Of a DNA stretch of 8,112 bases, positions 1-6,971 are shown piece after piece (positions within the stretch are counted from its first letter, which is position 1; each line of letters starts with the position of its first letter). The stretch is from an uncultured Bacillota bacterium (GTDB taxonomy: Bacteria; Bacillota_I; Bacilli_A; RFN20; CAG-826), in NCBI GenBank assembly GCA_949298295.1, contig CASFWS010000041.1, positions 1 through 8,112 of the forward strand. Direction: 5' to 3'. The notes beneath the pieces are model-generated. The model saw only the letters and a list, made by a program, of their open reading frames with translations, was not told where the DNA came from and made no database searches. A program made the position numbers and the translations under genes.

Positions 1-1386
1 GATTTGATTGAGCAAGCCCAAGAAGAACTGCCGGTTGTCCAATCAATCATCATCTCTGGCTTCGACTCATTCGATTACGCGAAAAAGGCCATCGACCTCG
101 GAGTCATCGGCTACCTAAGCAAGCCTATCGATTATGAGGAAATGGCTTCCTGACTCGAGAAGGCCAAGGAAAAACTCGATGCCTATTTCAACGTCGATCC
201 CGCCACTCAAGAAGAACGGGAGGGTCCCGATTACGAAGGCGACCTCCAAAAGCTGCTCACCCTTCGCGACATCCCGCCCTCTTTCTCGGCCAAGCTGAGA
301 AGCGACGGAATCGTGATCGAAGGGGAAGGAGTGCTTGTCGTTTCCTTCGACCCCGACAAGGACGAGACCGACCTTTCGCTTGAGGAGGCCGAAGCCATCG
401 AGCACGATCTCTCGCGTCTCCTCAATGAAGAGTTCGTCGATCTCGCCGGGTATTCGTTCGATTCCCCTCCCCAAAAGATTTGCCTAGTCGTTTCCGATCA
501 CCCCTACGACAAAGACCGTTTCGCCCGGCGGCTCCGCCTGGTCATCGGGCGTTTCAAGAAAGCGACGGGACTCGAAATATCGGCCGGGGTGAGCGAATGG
601 GCCCCTCTTTCGTCCTCGTTTTCCTACCGGAAGCTTTACCGCCATTCCAAATGGGCCCTCGAATACCGGACCGTCGTGGGCGACGGCGTCGTCCTCTTCT
701 ACGACGATCTTCAAAAGAAGCCGTCGGCCGTCGGCAAGGTCGACGACAACGAATACCGGCGACTGACCAACCTTATTTCCTATGGGCACGAGAAAGAAGC
801 CAAGGAAGCGATGAGGAAACTGGTCAAGAACATCTCGAAGGAAGAGTTCCGCGATTCCTATTTTCTCATTCTCAACAACATTCTCGATGCCGTTCTCAAA
901 GCCTGCGTGGCCCTCGACGAGTTCTATGCCAATTTCATGACCCACATCGAGATTACCCAACGGGTCTTTTCCTCTAGAGGACCGGATGCGGTGGGCGACT
1001 TCCTTTCGCTCATCATCGATCGTGTGCTGGAAATCAACCGCGAGCGCCGGAGGGGCGGGGTCGACGAGGCCTACGAGGCCATCATGGACTACCTCCATGC
1101 CCATTACCGGGATCGAAATCTCAATCTTTCCGGCATGGCTGCTTCCCTCGGCTATAGCGTTTCCTACGTCGCCGTCATCCTCAAGCGCCACGACGATTCG
1201 TTTACCAAGGCTTTGTCCTCGCTTCGGATGGAAGAGGCAAAGAAGCGCCTGCTCGAAAGCGGTCAACCGATTGCCGAGATTGCATTGGAAGTCGGTTACG
1301 ACGATCCTTATTATTTCAGCCATTGTTTTAAGAAAATCGTAGGCAAATCCCCTTTGGAGTTCCGGAAAAATGCGGAAGCCTCCTAA
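1..1386 (+). CDS. AraC-type response regulator (YesN-like), 5'-truncated, with an in-frame TGA
   Basis: Cytoplasmic transcriptional regulator, the likely phosphorylation target of the kinase encoded next. The frame is already open at base 1, so the start and the phospho-acceptor Asp lie outside the window. Codons 14-60 look like the end of a receiver domain: the strand with switch Ser (IIISG), then GYLSKPID with the conserved Lys-Pro, then a final helix. An in-frame TGA at 151-153 interrupts that helix, and the reading resumes as a normal receiver end (LEKAKEKL). The middle (about 300-710) resembles the degenerate cyclase-like domain of YesN proteins. The C-terminus (about 1070-1370) is an AraC-type domain with two helix-turn-helix units, at about 1126-1188 and 1273-1368, the second ending in the typical GYDDPYYFSHCFKK and SPLEFR signature. 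Ends in TAA, overlapping the kinase gene by 17 nt. A GTG at 313 could restart translation but has no convincing ribosome site. Family assignment is secure; the meaning of the TGA is open. Confidence 0.85.
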
Positions 1387-3079
1387 GCTCAAAACCCTTC
1401 TCATCCTTCCGTCTTCGGCTCTTTTCCTCCTGCTCGTTGCCATTTTGACCGGGGCGGCGTTTTTCATCTATTCGAGCAATGTCCGCGATTCTTCGTATCG
1501 CCAGATGGAAGCCACTTCCGAGCAAGTGCTACGCAATTACGAAACCTATTTTGCTTCGGCCGTCCAGGTCAGCGACGGCATCTATGCCCGCTATTCGGAC
1601 CTCGCGCCGGATGACGTCGCGTCTCTTCCTTCCTACTTCGATACCATCATCGAGTTGAAACCTGAGATCATTTCCGTTTCGATCTATTCGGCGGACGGCG
1701 GGGAACCGCTCGCCAAGAACACGTCCTCTTCCTTTTCAATCAATGCGGCGGAGCAAGAATGGTTTCTCCGGGCTATCGCCGACCCTTATATCAATGTCTT
1801 TTCCCAAGGGGTTTCCAGCGAAGCGGTTCCCTATTCGTTTGTTCTCTCCCGCCTTTTGGTGAGCGATGTCGACGGCGGGCGCGATGCGGTCGCGCGGATT
1901 GGGTTTGATTTTACCCAGATCGTCGAAACCATTTCCCCGGTGTCCCTCGGCGAAGGCGGGCGCTTCATCATCTACAACCGGGACTACGAGACGATCTACG
2001 CCTCGAACAGCCACGAGCTGGAGCAGGCCCTTTCCTATGTGAAAGATCTCGTCGTCGGCTCGACGACTATCTACTTCGGCGGGCACAACTATTACCTTTA
2101 TTCGATGACGATCTCCAACACGACGTGGCGGGTTGCCATCCTGACCAACATCGACTCGATCACGACGGCCGTTTCCACCTTTGCCATCGCCGTTTCGGCC
2201 ACGGCGATTGTCATGGTCGTCATCTTTGTCGTCATCGCCGTCTTGGTGGCCAACCGGATTACCCGGCCGATCCGGCTCCTTCAACGCGAGATGAGCCGCG
2301 TCGAAGGTCTGGCTTACGAGTCATATCTCGCGACGGGCAACGCGGGCTCGCGGGAGGTAGCCGATCTCTCCCATAGTTTCGAAAACATGATGAAGCGGAT
2401 TCGCCAATTGATGGATGACGTGGTGAAGGAAAAGGAAGAACAGCGACGGAGCGAGCTTAAGGCTCTCCAAAATCAGATCAATCCCCACTTTCTCTACAAC
2501 ACGCTGGACTCCATCATCGCGCTTATTGACCGCGGGGAAGGGGAAAAGGCCCAGAGGATGGTCGTGGCCCTTTCGCGGTTCTTCCGCATTTCCATCTCTA
2601 GAGGCCACAACATCATCCCTCTCAAGGATGAAATCGAGCATGCCCGAAATTATCTTCTGATCCAGAAGATGAGGTTTGGCGACTCCTTCGATTTCCGCAT
2701 CGAGAAGGAGGAAGGGTTGGACGGCCTCTATGTCGTGAAACTCATCCTGCAGCCAATCATCGAGAATTCGATTGCCCATGGAATGAAAGAAGGGGAACCC
2801 GGATCGATTCTCATCAAGGCCTTCAAAGACGAGAAATTCCTTTATCTCGCGGTCCATGACAATGGATACGGGATGCTGAAAGACAAGCTCGAAGCCCTCG
2901 ATGCATCGATGAGAAGCCGCGAATCGTATCAAGGTGTCGGACTCAAGAATGTCTATGAGCGGCTACGCGTCTACTACGGCGAGGAGGCCGACGTGGTCAT
3001 CGAGTCGGAACCGGATGTCGGAACGAAGGTCACGCTGGTCATTCCTTTGAAAGGAGCAGTACAAAATGAAGGCAAATAA
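1370..3079 (+). CDS. Sensor histidine kinase, YesM/LytS type, with dCache-like sensor and HAMP
   Basis: Membrane histidine kinase of 569 residues. Segments in order: N-terminal membrane helix (about 8-34); extracytoplasmic sensor region (about 38-260) of the dCache kind (SIYSADGG, IIYNRDYETIYAS); second membrane helix (about 264-294); HAMP linker (about 294-347); coiled stretch; His_kinase (PF06580-type) box LKALQNQINPHFLYNTLDS with the phosphorylatable His at 373; and an ATPase domain with N-box QPIIENSIAHG (461-471), DNGYGM (497-502), GVGLKN (522-527) and a GTK motif near 551. All catalytic motifs are intact. The ATG at 1370 has GGAG at 1356-1359 and overlaps the regulator gene by 17 nt, suggesting translational coupling. 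The binding-protein gene overlaps its 3' end by 14 nt, so the natural input is a sugar-loaded binding protein docking on the outer sensor domain. That input is inferred from known SBP-kinase-YesN systems (for example XylFII-LytS-YesN in clostridia). Confidence 0.93.
   Translation: MRKPPKLKTLLILPSSALFLLLVAILTGAAFFIYSSNVRDSSYRQMEATSEQVLRNYETYFASAVQVSDGIYARYSDLAPDDVASLPSYFDTIIELKPEIISVSIYSADGGEPLAKNTSSSFSINAAEQEWFLRAIADPYINVFSQGVSSEAVPYSFVLSRLLVSDVDGGRDAVARIGFDFTQIVETISPVSLGEGGRFIIYNRDYETIYASNSHELEQALSYVKDLVVGSTTIYFGGHNYYLYSMTISNTTWRVAILTNIDSITTAVSTFAIAVSATAIVMVVIFVVIAVLVANRITRPIRLLQREMSRVEGLAYESYLATGNAGSREVADLSHSFENMMKRIRQLMDDVVKEKEEQRRSELKALQNQINPHFLYNTLDSIIALIDRGEGEKAQRMVVALSRFFRISISRGHNIIPLKDEIEHARNYLLIQKMRFGDSFDFRIEKEEGLDGLYVVKLILQPIIENSIAHGMKEGEPGSILIKAFKDEKFLYLAVHDNGYGMLKDKLEALDASMRSRESYQGVGLKNVYERLRVYYGEEADVVIESEPDVGTKVTLVIPLKGAVQNEGK
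3051..3056 (+). promoter_or_regulatory. Ribosome binding site of the sensor-linked binding protein
   Basis: AAGGAG lies inside the last codons of the kinase gene, 9 nt before the ATG at 3066. It supports this start and translational coupling across the 14-nt overlap. Confidence 0.7.
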
Positions 3080-4094
3080 ACCGCTTTTGCTAGGGATAAT
3101 GACTTCTCTTTGCCTTGTTTCGTGCGCCAAGGAAAGCCTTCCGGAAGTTGCCATTTTCATCTACGACAGCCAAGACACGTTCATGCTGAGCCTTCAAGAA
3201 AGCATTCAAAGAGAACTATCGGGCAAGTTTGCCACTTCTTTGTCCTATGCCGAGCGTAACCAGGTCCAGCAGACCTTGGCGGCCATTTCCGCGATCGAGG
3301 GCGGTGCCGACGCCCTTGTTATCAATTTGGTCGACCGCCTTTCGGCCGGCGCCCTCATCGAGAAAGCCTATCAAGAGGAAGTGCCGATCGTTTTCGCCAA
3401 CCGCAAGCCATTGATGAGCGATCTCGACCCGGAACAAGAAAGCGATTATGCCTCTTGGGTCAAAGAGAATTGCTTTTACGTCGGGAGCTACCCCCTCTAC
3501 GAAGGAGCGACCCAATCGGAAATCGTCGACAGTTTCTTCGGCGGGCCAGAGGGCTTTGCCGCCTCTTCCTACGACAAAAACGGAGACGGTATCGTCCAAG
3601 TGGCCGTCATGAAAGGGGAGCAAGGACACCAGGATGCTGAGGAACGGACGCTGGCTTGCCTCCAAGAGCTTGAGGAGCTCGGCTATTCCTATCAATTGGT
3701 CGCGACCGCGTATGGCAATTGGGAACGGACGGCGGCTTTTGCCGAGACTTCGAAGTTCCCGCTCGACGAGATCGAACTCCTTTATTCCAACAACGATGAC
3801 ATGGCCCTGGGCGTCATCGACTTCCTGAAAACGCTTCTTCCGGGCGGCAACGGCTTCATTTCCGAGTCCTTCTTCCCGATTGTCGGCGTTGATGCGACCC
3901 CGGCCGGACGGGCCGCGGTCGATGACGAAAACATGATCGGAACCGTCTTCAACGACGCAGTTATCCAAAGCGATTGGATTGGTTATCTTTTATCGAAACT
4001 CCTCTTGGGCGAGGAACTGCCCCCCGTTACGGCGAATGTCGTCCGCGATGGCAATTATTTCTATGTCGAAGGAGGAATTTATTCCTCCTTTTAG
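3066..4094 (+). CDS. Galactose/glucose-binding lipoprotein coupled to the sensor kinase
   Basis: Periplasmic-binding-protein fold (PBP1 sugar family), 342 residues, anchored as a lipoprotein: signal segment with lipobox LVSC, Cys20. It aligns, from memory, with E. coli MglB and keeps nearly all the hexose contacts: Asp37 and Phe39 (D14/F16), Asn112 (N91), His188-Asp190-Arg194 (H152/D154/R158), Trp219 (W183), Asn242/243 in SNNDDMALG (N211), Asp276 in VGVDA (D236) and Asn296 in GTVFNDA (N256). The EF-hand-like calcium loop DKNGDGIVQ (170-178) is present. AAGGAG at 3051-3056 precedes the ATG by 9 nt, and the gene overlaps the kinase gene by 14 nt. A second, more divergent paralogue heads the transporter operon, so this copy probably serves sensing rather than uptake (inference). 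It could instead feed the transporter as an alternative binding protein. It ends in TAG inside a hairpin. Confidence 0.92.
   Translation: MKANKPLLLGIMTSLCLVSCAKESLPEVAIFIYDSQDTFMLSLQESIQRELSGKFATSLSYAERNQVQQTLAAISAIEGGADALVINLVDRLSAGALIEKAYQEEVPIVFANRKPLMSDLDPEQESDYASWVKENCFYVGSYPLYEGATQSEIVDSFFGGPEGFAASSYDKNGDGIVQVAVMKGEQGHQDAEERTLACLQELEELGYSYQLVATAYGNWERTAAFAETSKFPLDEIELLYSNNDDMALGVIDFLKTLLPGGNGFISESFFPIVGVDATPAGRAAVDDENMIGTVFNDAVIQSDWIGYLLSKLLLGEELPPVTANVVRDGNYFYVEGGIYSSF
4069..4092 (+). terminator. Terminator-like hairpin over the end of the sensor-linked binding-protein gene
   Basis: A perfect 9-bp inverted repeat (AAGGAGGAA at 4069-4077, TTCCTCCTT at 4082-4090) with loop TTTA is followed by a short T run ending at 4092, just before the TAG's final bases. 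It lies within the coding region, so it would form after the ribosome has nearly finished. The stem is only moderately GC-rich and the T tract short, so it may be a weak or partial terminator separating the sensor cassette from the mgl operon. It also buries a consensus AGGAGG. Confidence 0.5.
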
Positions 4095-4147
4095 CAAACG
4101 ATTGTTCAGGTATCATCGATTCTTTTGCAATTCGCTTTTGCTTGCGA

Positions 4148-4176
4148 GTAGAGAATTTTTCGAATTGTGTAGAGAA
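4148..4176 (+). promoter_or_regulatory. Candidate operator for the AraC-type regulator: GTAGAGAA repeated at 21 bp
   Basis: GTAGAGAA occurs at 4148-4155 and again at 4169-4176, in the same orientation and 21 bp apart (two helical turns). AraC-family activators commonly bind direct repeats with this spacing, next to or overlapping the -35 region. Counting 17-bp half-sites from each repeat, the second would reach about 4185, touching a poor -35-like ATTTCC (4183-4188) with TAAAAA (4206-4211) 17 nt further on. The repeat is directly visible; the binding protein and promoter are inferred. Confidence 0.45.
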
Positions 4177-4182
4177 AATCGC

Positions 4183-4211
4183 ATTTCCCGTGTAAGCGCT
4201 TTCCTTAAAAA
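4183..4211 (+). promoter_or_regulatory. Weak candidate promoter of the mgl operon
   Basis: ATTTCC (4183-4188), 17 nt, then TAAAAA (4206-4211) is the best-placed -35/-10 pair relative to the direct repeat and the cre site. Neither box is close to consensus, which would suit an activator-dependent promoter. It was chosen mainly from context; other weak pairs exist upstream (for example TTGCAA at 4125-4130). Confidence 0.25.
4191..4204 (+). promoter_or_regulatory. CcpA catabolite-responsive element (cre)
   Basis: TGTAAGCGCTTTCC matches the cre consensus TGWAARCGYTWNCW at 13 of 14 positions, including the central CG. It lies about 80 nt before mglB in a non-coding gap. In Firmicutes, CcpA bound near a promoter represses sugar-uptake operons when preferred sugars are available. 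This implies CcpA-type control of the mgl operon. Confidence 0.7.
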
Positions 4212-4269
4212 TCTTTAGCGTAGACAGGGGTCGCATGCGTCAGCAGTTTGCCCCCAAAAAGCAGGAATA

Positions 4270-4276
4270 AAGGAGG
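4270..4276 (+). promoter_or_regulatory. Strong ribosome binding site of mglB
   Basis: AAGGAGG followed by five A residues and the ATG at 4282. This near-perfect anti-16S match fixes the start and fits the high expression expected of a binding protein. Confidence 0.8.
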
Positions 4277-4281
4277 AAAAA

Positions 4282-5328
4282 ATGAAAAAGAAACTTATTC
4301 CGCTCCTCGCCTTTGGCCTCGTCGGCGTGCTAGCCGCTTGCTCCACTCCGAAAAACGGTGAAGCCAACGTCTTCATCTACCAGTACAGCGACACCTATAT
4401 CACGACCGTCCGGACCGCTCTCGAAAGCGAGTACGAGACCCTTCAGATCAAGGCCACCTTCCAGGATGCGGCCAATGTCCAGCAGACCCAGACCCAGCAG
4501 ATCGATGCTGCCATTGCCGCCGGCTCGAGCCTCCTGGTCGTCAACACGGTCGACGTCTCGACGGGCGAAGCCGTTCTCGAAAAGGCCAAGACGGCCGACA
4601 CCCCGGTCATCTTCTTCAACCGCGAGGTCAGCGATGCCGCGGTCAATTGGGAAAAGGCCGCCTTCATCGGAACCGATCCGGACGAAGCTGGCGTTATGCA
4701 AGGCGAAATCCTTGCGAAGGCCCTCATCGTCGACGGCGAGCTCAACCCGACCTGGGACCAGAACGGCGACGGCAAGATCAACTACGTGATGCTTCGCGCC
4801 GAACCGGGCAACCCGGAAGCCGACGGACGGACCAAGTACTCGGTCGACGTTTGCAACGAAGCCCTCGAAGAGGCTGGTCTCGAGCCCCTCAATCTCCTGA
4901 CCCCGGCCTTCAATGCCAACTGGAACAAGGATACCGCCCAGCAGACGACCGCCAACTGGATCTCGACCTACGGCCTCCCCGGTGAATCGGGCAAGGATAC
5001 CCCGATTGAGCTCGTCATCGCCAACAACGACGACATGGCCCTCGGCGCCATCGCGGCCCTTGGCCAAAAGAACTGGAACGTTGCCGGCAGCAATAACAAA
5101 GTCCTCGTCATCGGCGTCGACGCCACGGCGGCCGGCCTGAGTGCCATCCAAGAAGGCACGATGTACGGCACCGTCAAGCAGGACGGCGAAGCGATGGCCA
5201 AGTGCATTGCCGCCCTCTCGAAGAACGCGCTCGACGGGAAGGACTTCCTCGACGGAACCTCCTACAAATGGGAATCCGAATCGGTCCGGAAGATCCGTAT
5301 CCCCTACAGCATGATCACCGCTGAATAA
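4282..5328 (+). CDS. mglB: Galactose/glucose ABC transporter substrate-binding lipoprotein MglB
   Basis: Extracytoplasmic sugar-binding lipoprotein of 348 residues that delivers hexose to the MglAC importer. Lys-rich N-terminus, hydrophobic segment and lipobox LAAC with Cys20. The PBP1 sugar-binding fold is evident from the FIYQYSD start, FFNREV (Asn113), calcium loop DQNGDGKIN (159-167), RAEPGNPEADGRT (Arg183), Trp214, IANNDDMALG (Asn248/249) and IGVDATAAG (Asp280). Compared from memory with E. coli MglB, several ligand positions are changed: F16 to Tyr39, H152 to Asn177, D154 to Glu179 and N256 to Gln300. The ligand may therefore be galactose, glucose or a related hexose or hexoside. It is the first gene of the mglBAC order, 72 nt before mglA, with a hairpin in that gap. 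The exact sugar is uncertain. Confidence 0.93.
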   Translation: MKKKLIPLLAFGLVGVLAACSTPKNGEANVFIYQYSDTYITTVRTALESEYETLQIKATFQDAANVQQTQTQQIDAAIAAGSSLLVVNTVDVSTGEAVLEKAKTADTPVIFFNREVSDAAVNWEKAAFIGTDPDEAGVMQGEILAKALIVDGELNPTWDQNGDGKINYVMLRAEPGNPEADGRTKYSVDVCNEALEEAGLEPLNLLTPAFNANWNKDTAQQTTANWISTYGLPGESGKDTPIELVIANNDDMALGAIAALGQKNWNVAGSNNKVLVIGVDATAAGLSAIQEGTMYGTVKQDGEAMAKCIAALSKNALDGKDFLDGTSYKWESESVRKIRIPYSMITAE

Positions 5329-5347
5329 GCCAAATCACTGACCTTTT

Positions 5348-5372
5348 GGGAGGGCGAGCCAATCGCCCTCCC
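5348..5372 (+). terminator. Intercistronic hairpin between mglB and mglA
   Basis: A perfect 10-bp GC-rich inverted repeat (GGGAGGGCGA at 5348-5357, TCGCCCTCCC at 5363-5372) with loop GCCAA. Only TT follows, so it is not a full intrinsic terminator. It probably acts as a partial terminator or a 3' mRNA stabiliser, letting the binding protein be made in excess over ATPase and permease, as is usual in binding-protein operons (inference). Confidence 0.6.
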
Positions 5373-5400
5373 TTCTACACGCGAACCTAAGGAGATAGAC

Positions 5401-6957
5401 ATGGAAGGACAAGAGAGAGAAGAAGCAAAGCTCCTGGAAGAGGAAGCCGAAGGCGGAAATTCTTACCTCTTACAGATGCTCGACATCTGCAAGTCGTTCC
5501 CGGGCGTCAAGGCTCTCGACCATGCCCAGCTCAAGGTTCGGCCTGGTTCCGTTCATTCTCTCATGGGTGAGAACGGTGCCGGCAAATCGACGCTTATGAA
5601 GTGCCTTTTCGGCCTTTATACGCGCGACAGCGGAGATGTCATCTTCAACGGCCGCTCGGTAACCTACCATTCATCTAAAGAGGCCCTTGAAGATGGAATC
5701 GCCATGGTTCAGCAAGAGTTGAACCAAGCCCAGAAGATGTCCGTCATGGACAATCTTTGGCTCGGGCGCTATCCGATGCTCGGCGGGGTGATGATCGATT
5801 CCCAGCGGATGTTCCAGATGACCAATGCCGTCTTCCAGGAACTCGGGATCGACTATATCGACCCCCACGTCGTCATCTCGAGCCTTTCGGTCGCCGACCG
5901 GCAGATGATCGAAATCGCCAAAGCCGTATCCTATAACGCCAAGATCGTCGTCTTCGACGAACCGACCTCCTCGCTTTCCGACAACGAAATCGAGCGCCTC
6001 TTCGCGATCATTGCTAACCTAAAGAAGAAAGGATGCGGCATTATCTACATCTCGCACAAGATGGACGAGATCCTTCGCATTTCCGACGAAGTCACCATCA
6101 TGCGGGACGGCAAGTGGGTTTCCACCGACAAAGCCAAGGATCTCACGATGGGCGACATCATCAAGAAGATGGTCGGCCGGGAACTTACCAACCGCTTCCC
6201 GCCCAAGCACAACAAGCCGGGGGAAGTGAGCCTCGAAGTGAGCCACCTGTCCTCCAAATACGGCAACAATGCCATCCACGATGTTTCCTTTTCCGTCCGC
6301 AAGGGCGAGATCTTCGGCCTGGCGGGCCTCGTCGGAAGCGGCCGCTCGGAACTCCTCGAAACCATTTTCGGTGTCCGGACCAAGGCGGCCGGCCACGTCC
6401 TGCTCGACGGGCGGCTCTGCCATAACCACGACTCGATCGCAGCCATCAAAAACGGCTTCGCCCTCCTGACCGAGGAGCGGCGGGCGACCGGCATTTTTGG
6501 GGCTTTGACCATCAAGGAAAACGCGACGATCGCCAACCTCTCGGCCTATCGTTCGATCCTTGGCCTCAACAACAGCAAGATGACGAAGGACACGAACTGG
6601 GTCATCGACTCGATGAACGTCAAGACGCCTTCCCAGAAGACGCAGATCCGCTCGCTCTCGGGCGGCAACCAGCAGAAGGTCATCTTGGGGCGGTGGCTTC
6701 TCACCGAGCCGGAAGTCCTCCTTCTCGACGAGCCGACCCGCGGCATTGACGTGGGAGCCAAATACGAAATCTATCAGCTCATCATCAAAATGGCCGAAGA
6801 AGGAAAGACCATCGTCATGTGCTCGAGCGAAATGCCTGAGCTCCTCGGCATTTGCGACCGGATCGGCGTCATGAGCGGACATCGCTACGCCGGTACCCTC
6901 GACATCAAGGACGCCACCCAGGAGAAGCTCATGAGCCTCTCCCTCAAATACATGTAA
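5401..6957 (+). CDS. mglA: Galactose/glucose (sugar) ABC transporter ATP-binding protein MglA
   Basis: Cytoplasmic ATPase of 518 residues with two fused ABC domains, as in the MglA/RbsA/XylG family. First domain: Walker A GENGAGKST (56-64), the family's variant signature LSVADRQ (162-168), Walker B VVFDEPTS (183-190) and switch His219 in ISHKM. Second domain: degenerate Walker A GLVGSGRSE with Arg for the usual Lys (309-317), canonical signature LSGGNQQK (419-426), Walker B LLLDEPTRGID (440-450) and SSEMPE in place of the His switch. This asymmetry is normal for the family. The start follows AAGGAG at 5389-5394 with 6 nt spacing. About 20 acidic, Glu-rich residues precede the usual N-terminus. 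mglC begins 14 nt after the stop. Confidence 0.95.
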   Translation: MEGQEREEAKLLEEEAEGGNSYLLQMLDICKSFPGVKALDHAQLKVRPGSVHSLMGENGAGKSTLMKCLFGLYTRDSGDVIFNGRSVTYHSSKEALEDGIAMVQQELNQAQKMSVMDNLWLGRYPMLGGVMIDSQRMFQMTNAVFQELGIDYIDPHVVISSLSVADRQMIEIAKAVSYNAKIVVFDEPTSSLSDNEIERLFAIIANLKKKGCGIIYISHKMDEILRISDEVTIMRDGKWVSTDKAKDLTMGDIIKKMVGRELTNRFPPKHNKPGEVSLEVSHLSSKYGNNAIHDVSFSVRKGEIFGLAGLVGSGRSELLETIFGVRTKAAGHVLLDGRLCHNHDSIAAIKNGFALLTEERRATGIFGALTIKENATIANLSAYRSILGLNNSKMTKDTNWVIDSMNVKTPSQKTQIRSLSGGNQQKVILGRWLLTEPEVLLLDEPTRGIDVGAKYEIYQLIIKMAEEGKTIVMCSSEMPELLGICDRIGVMSGHRYAGTLDIKDATQEKLMSLSLKYM

Positions 6958-6971
6958 GGAGGATCGATCAG

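Noticed and set aside
313..1386. Starting the response regulator at GTG 313
   Set aside because: No good ribosome site precedes it, and the same frame encodes recognisable receiver sequence upstream. It is at most a restart after the TGA at 151.
484..1467. Long minus-strand open frames opposite the regulator, kinase, binding proteins, mglA and mglC
   Set aside because: They mirror strongly coding + strand genes, have no recognisable domains and lack convincing ribosome sites. They follow from C-ending codon use.
809..2680. AGG read as a non-Arg codon, as reported for some uncultivated Bacilli
   Set aside because: In the kinase the AGG in QKMRFGD falls where the family has a strongly conserved Arg, so standard reading fits.
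4122..4141. CTTTTGC repeated at 4122-4128 and 4135-4141
   Set aside because: Spacing of 13 bp does not fit the regulator's expected geometry, and the repeat is low in complexity; probably chance in a T-rich gap.
3974..4218. Small + strand open frames over the end of the sensor-linked binding-protein gene and the gap
   Set aside because: They overlap the end of a well-supported gene in other frames, have no ribosome site and show no known domain.
4227..4255. Possible mglB leader structure (GGGG, CGCATGCG palindrome, CCCCC)
   Set aside because: Only a 4-bp outer stem and a self-complementary 8-mer without loop room; no recognised riboswitch or T-box features.
6852..6971. Extending mglC upstream to an ATG at 6852
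   Set aside because: This would overlap mglA by over 100 nt with a translation that looks like out-of-frame mglA. The ATG at 6972 has a proper ribosome site.
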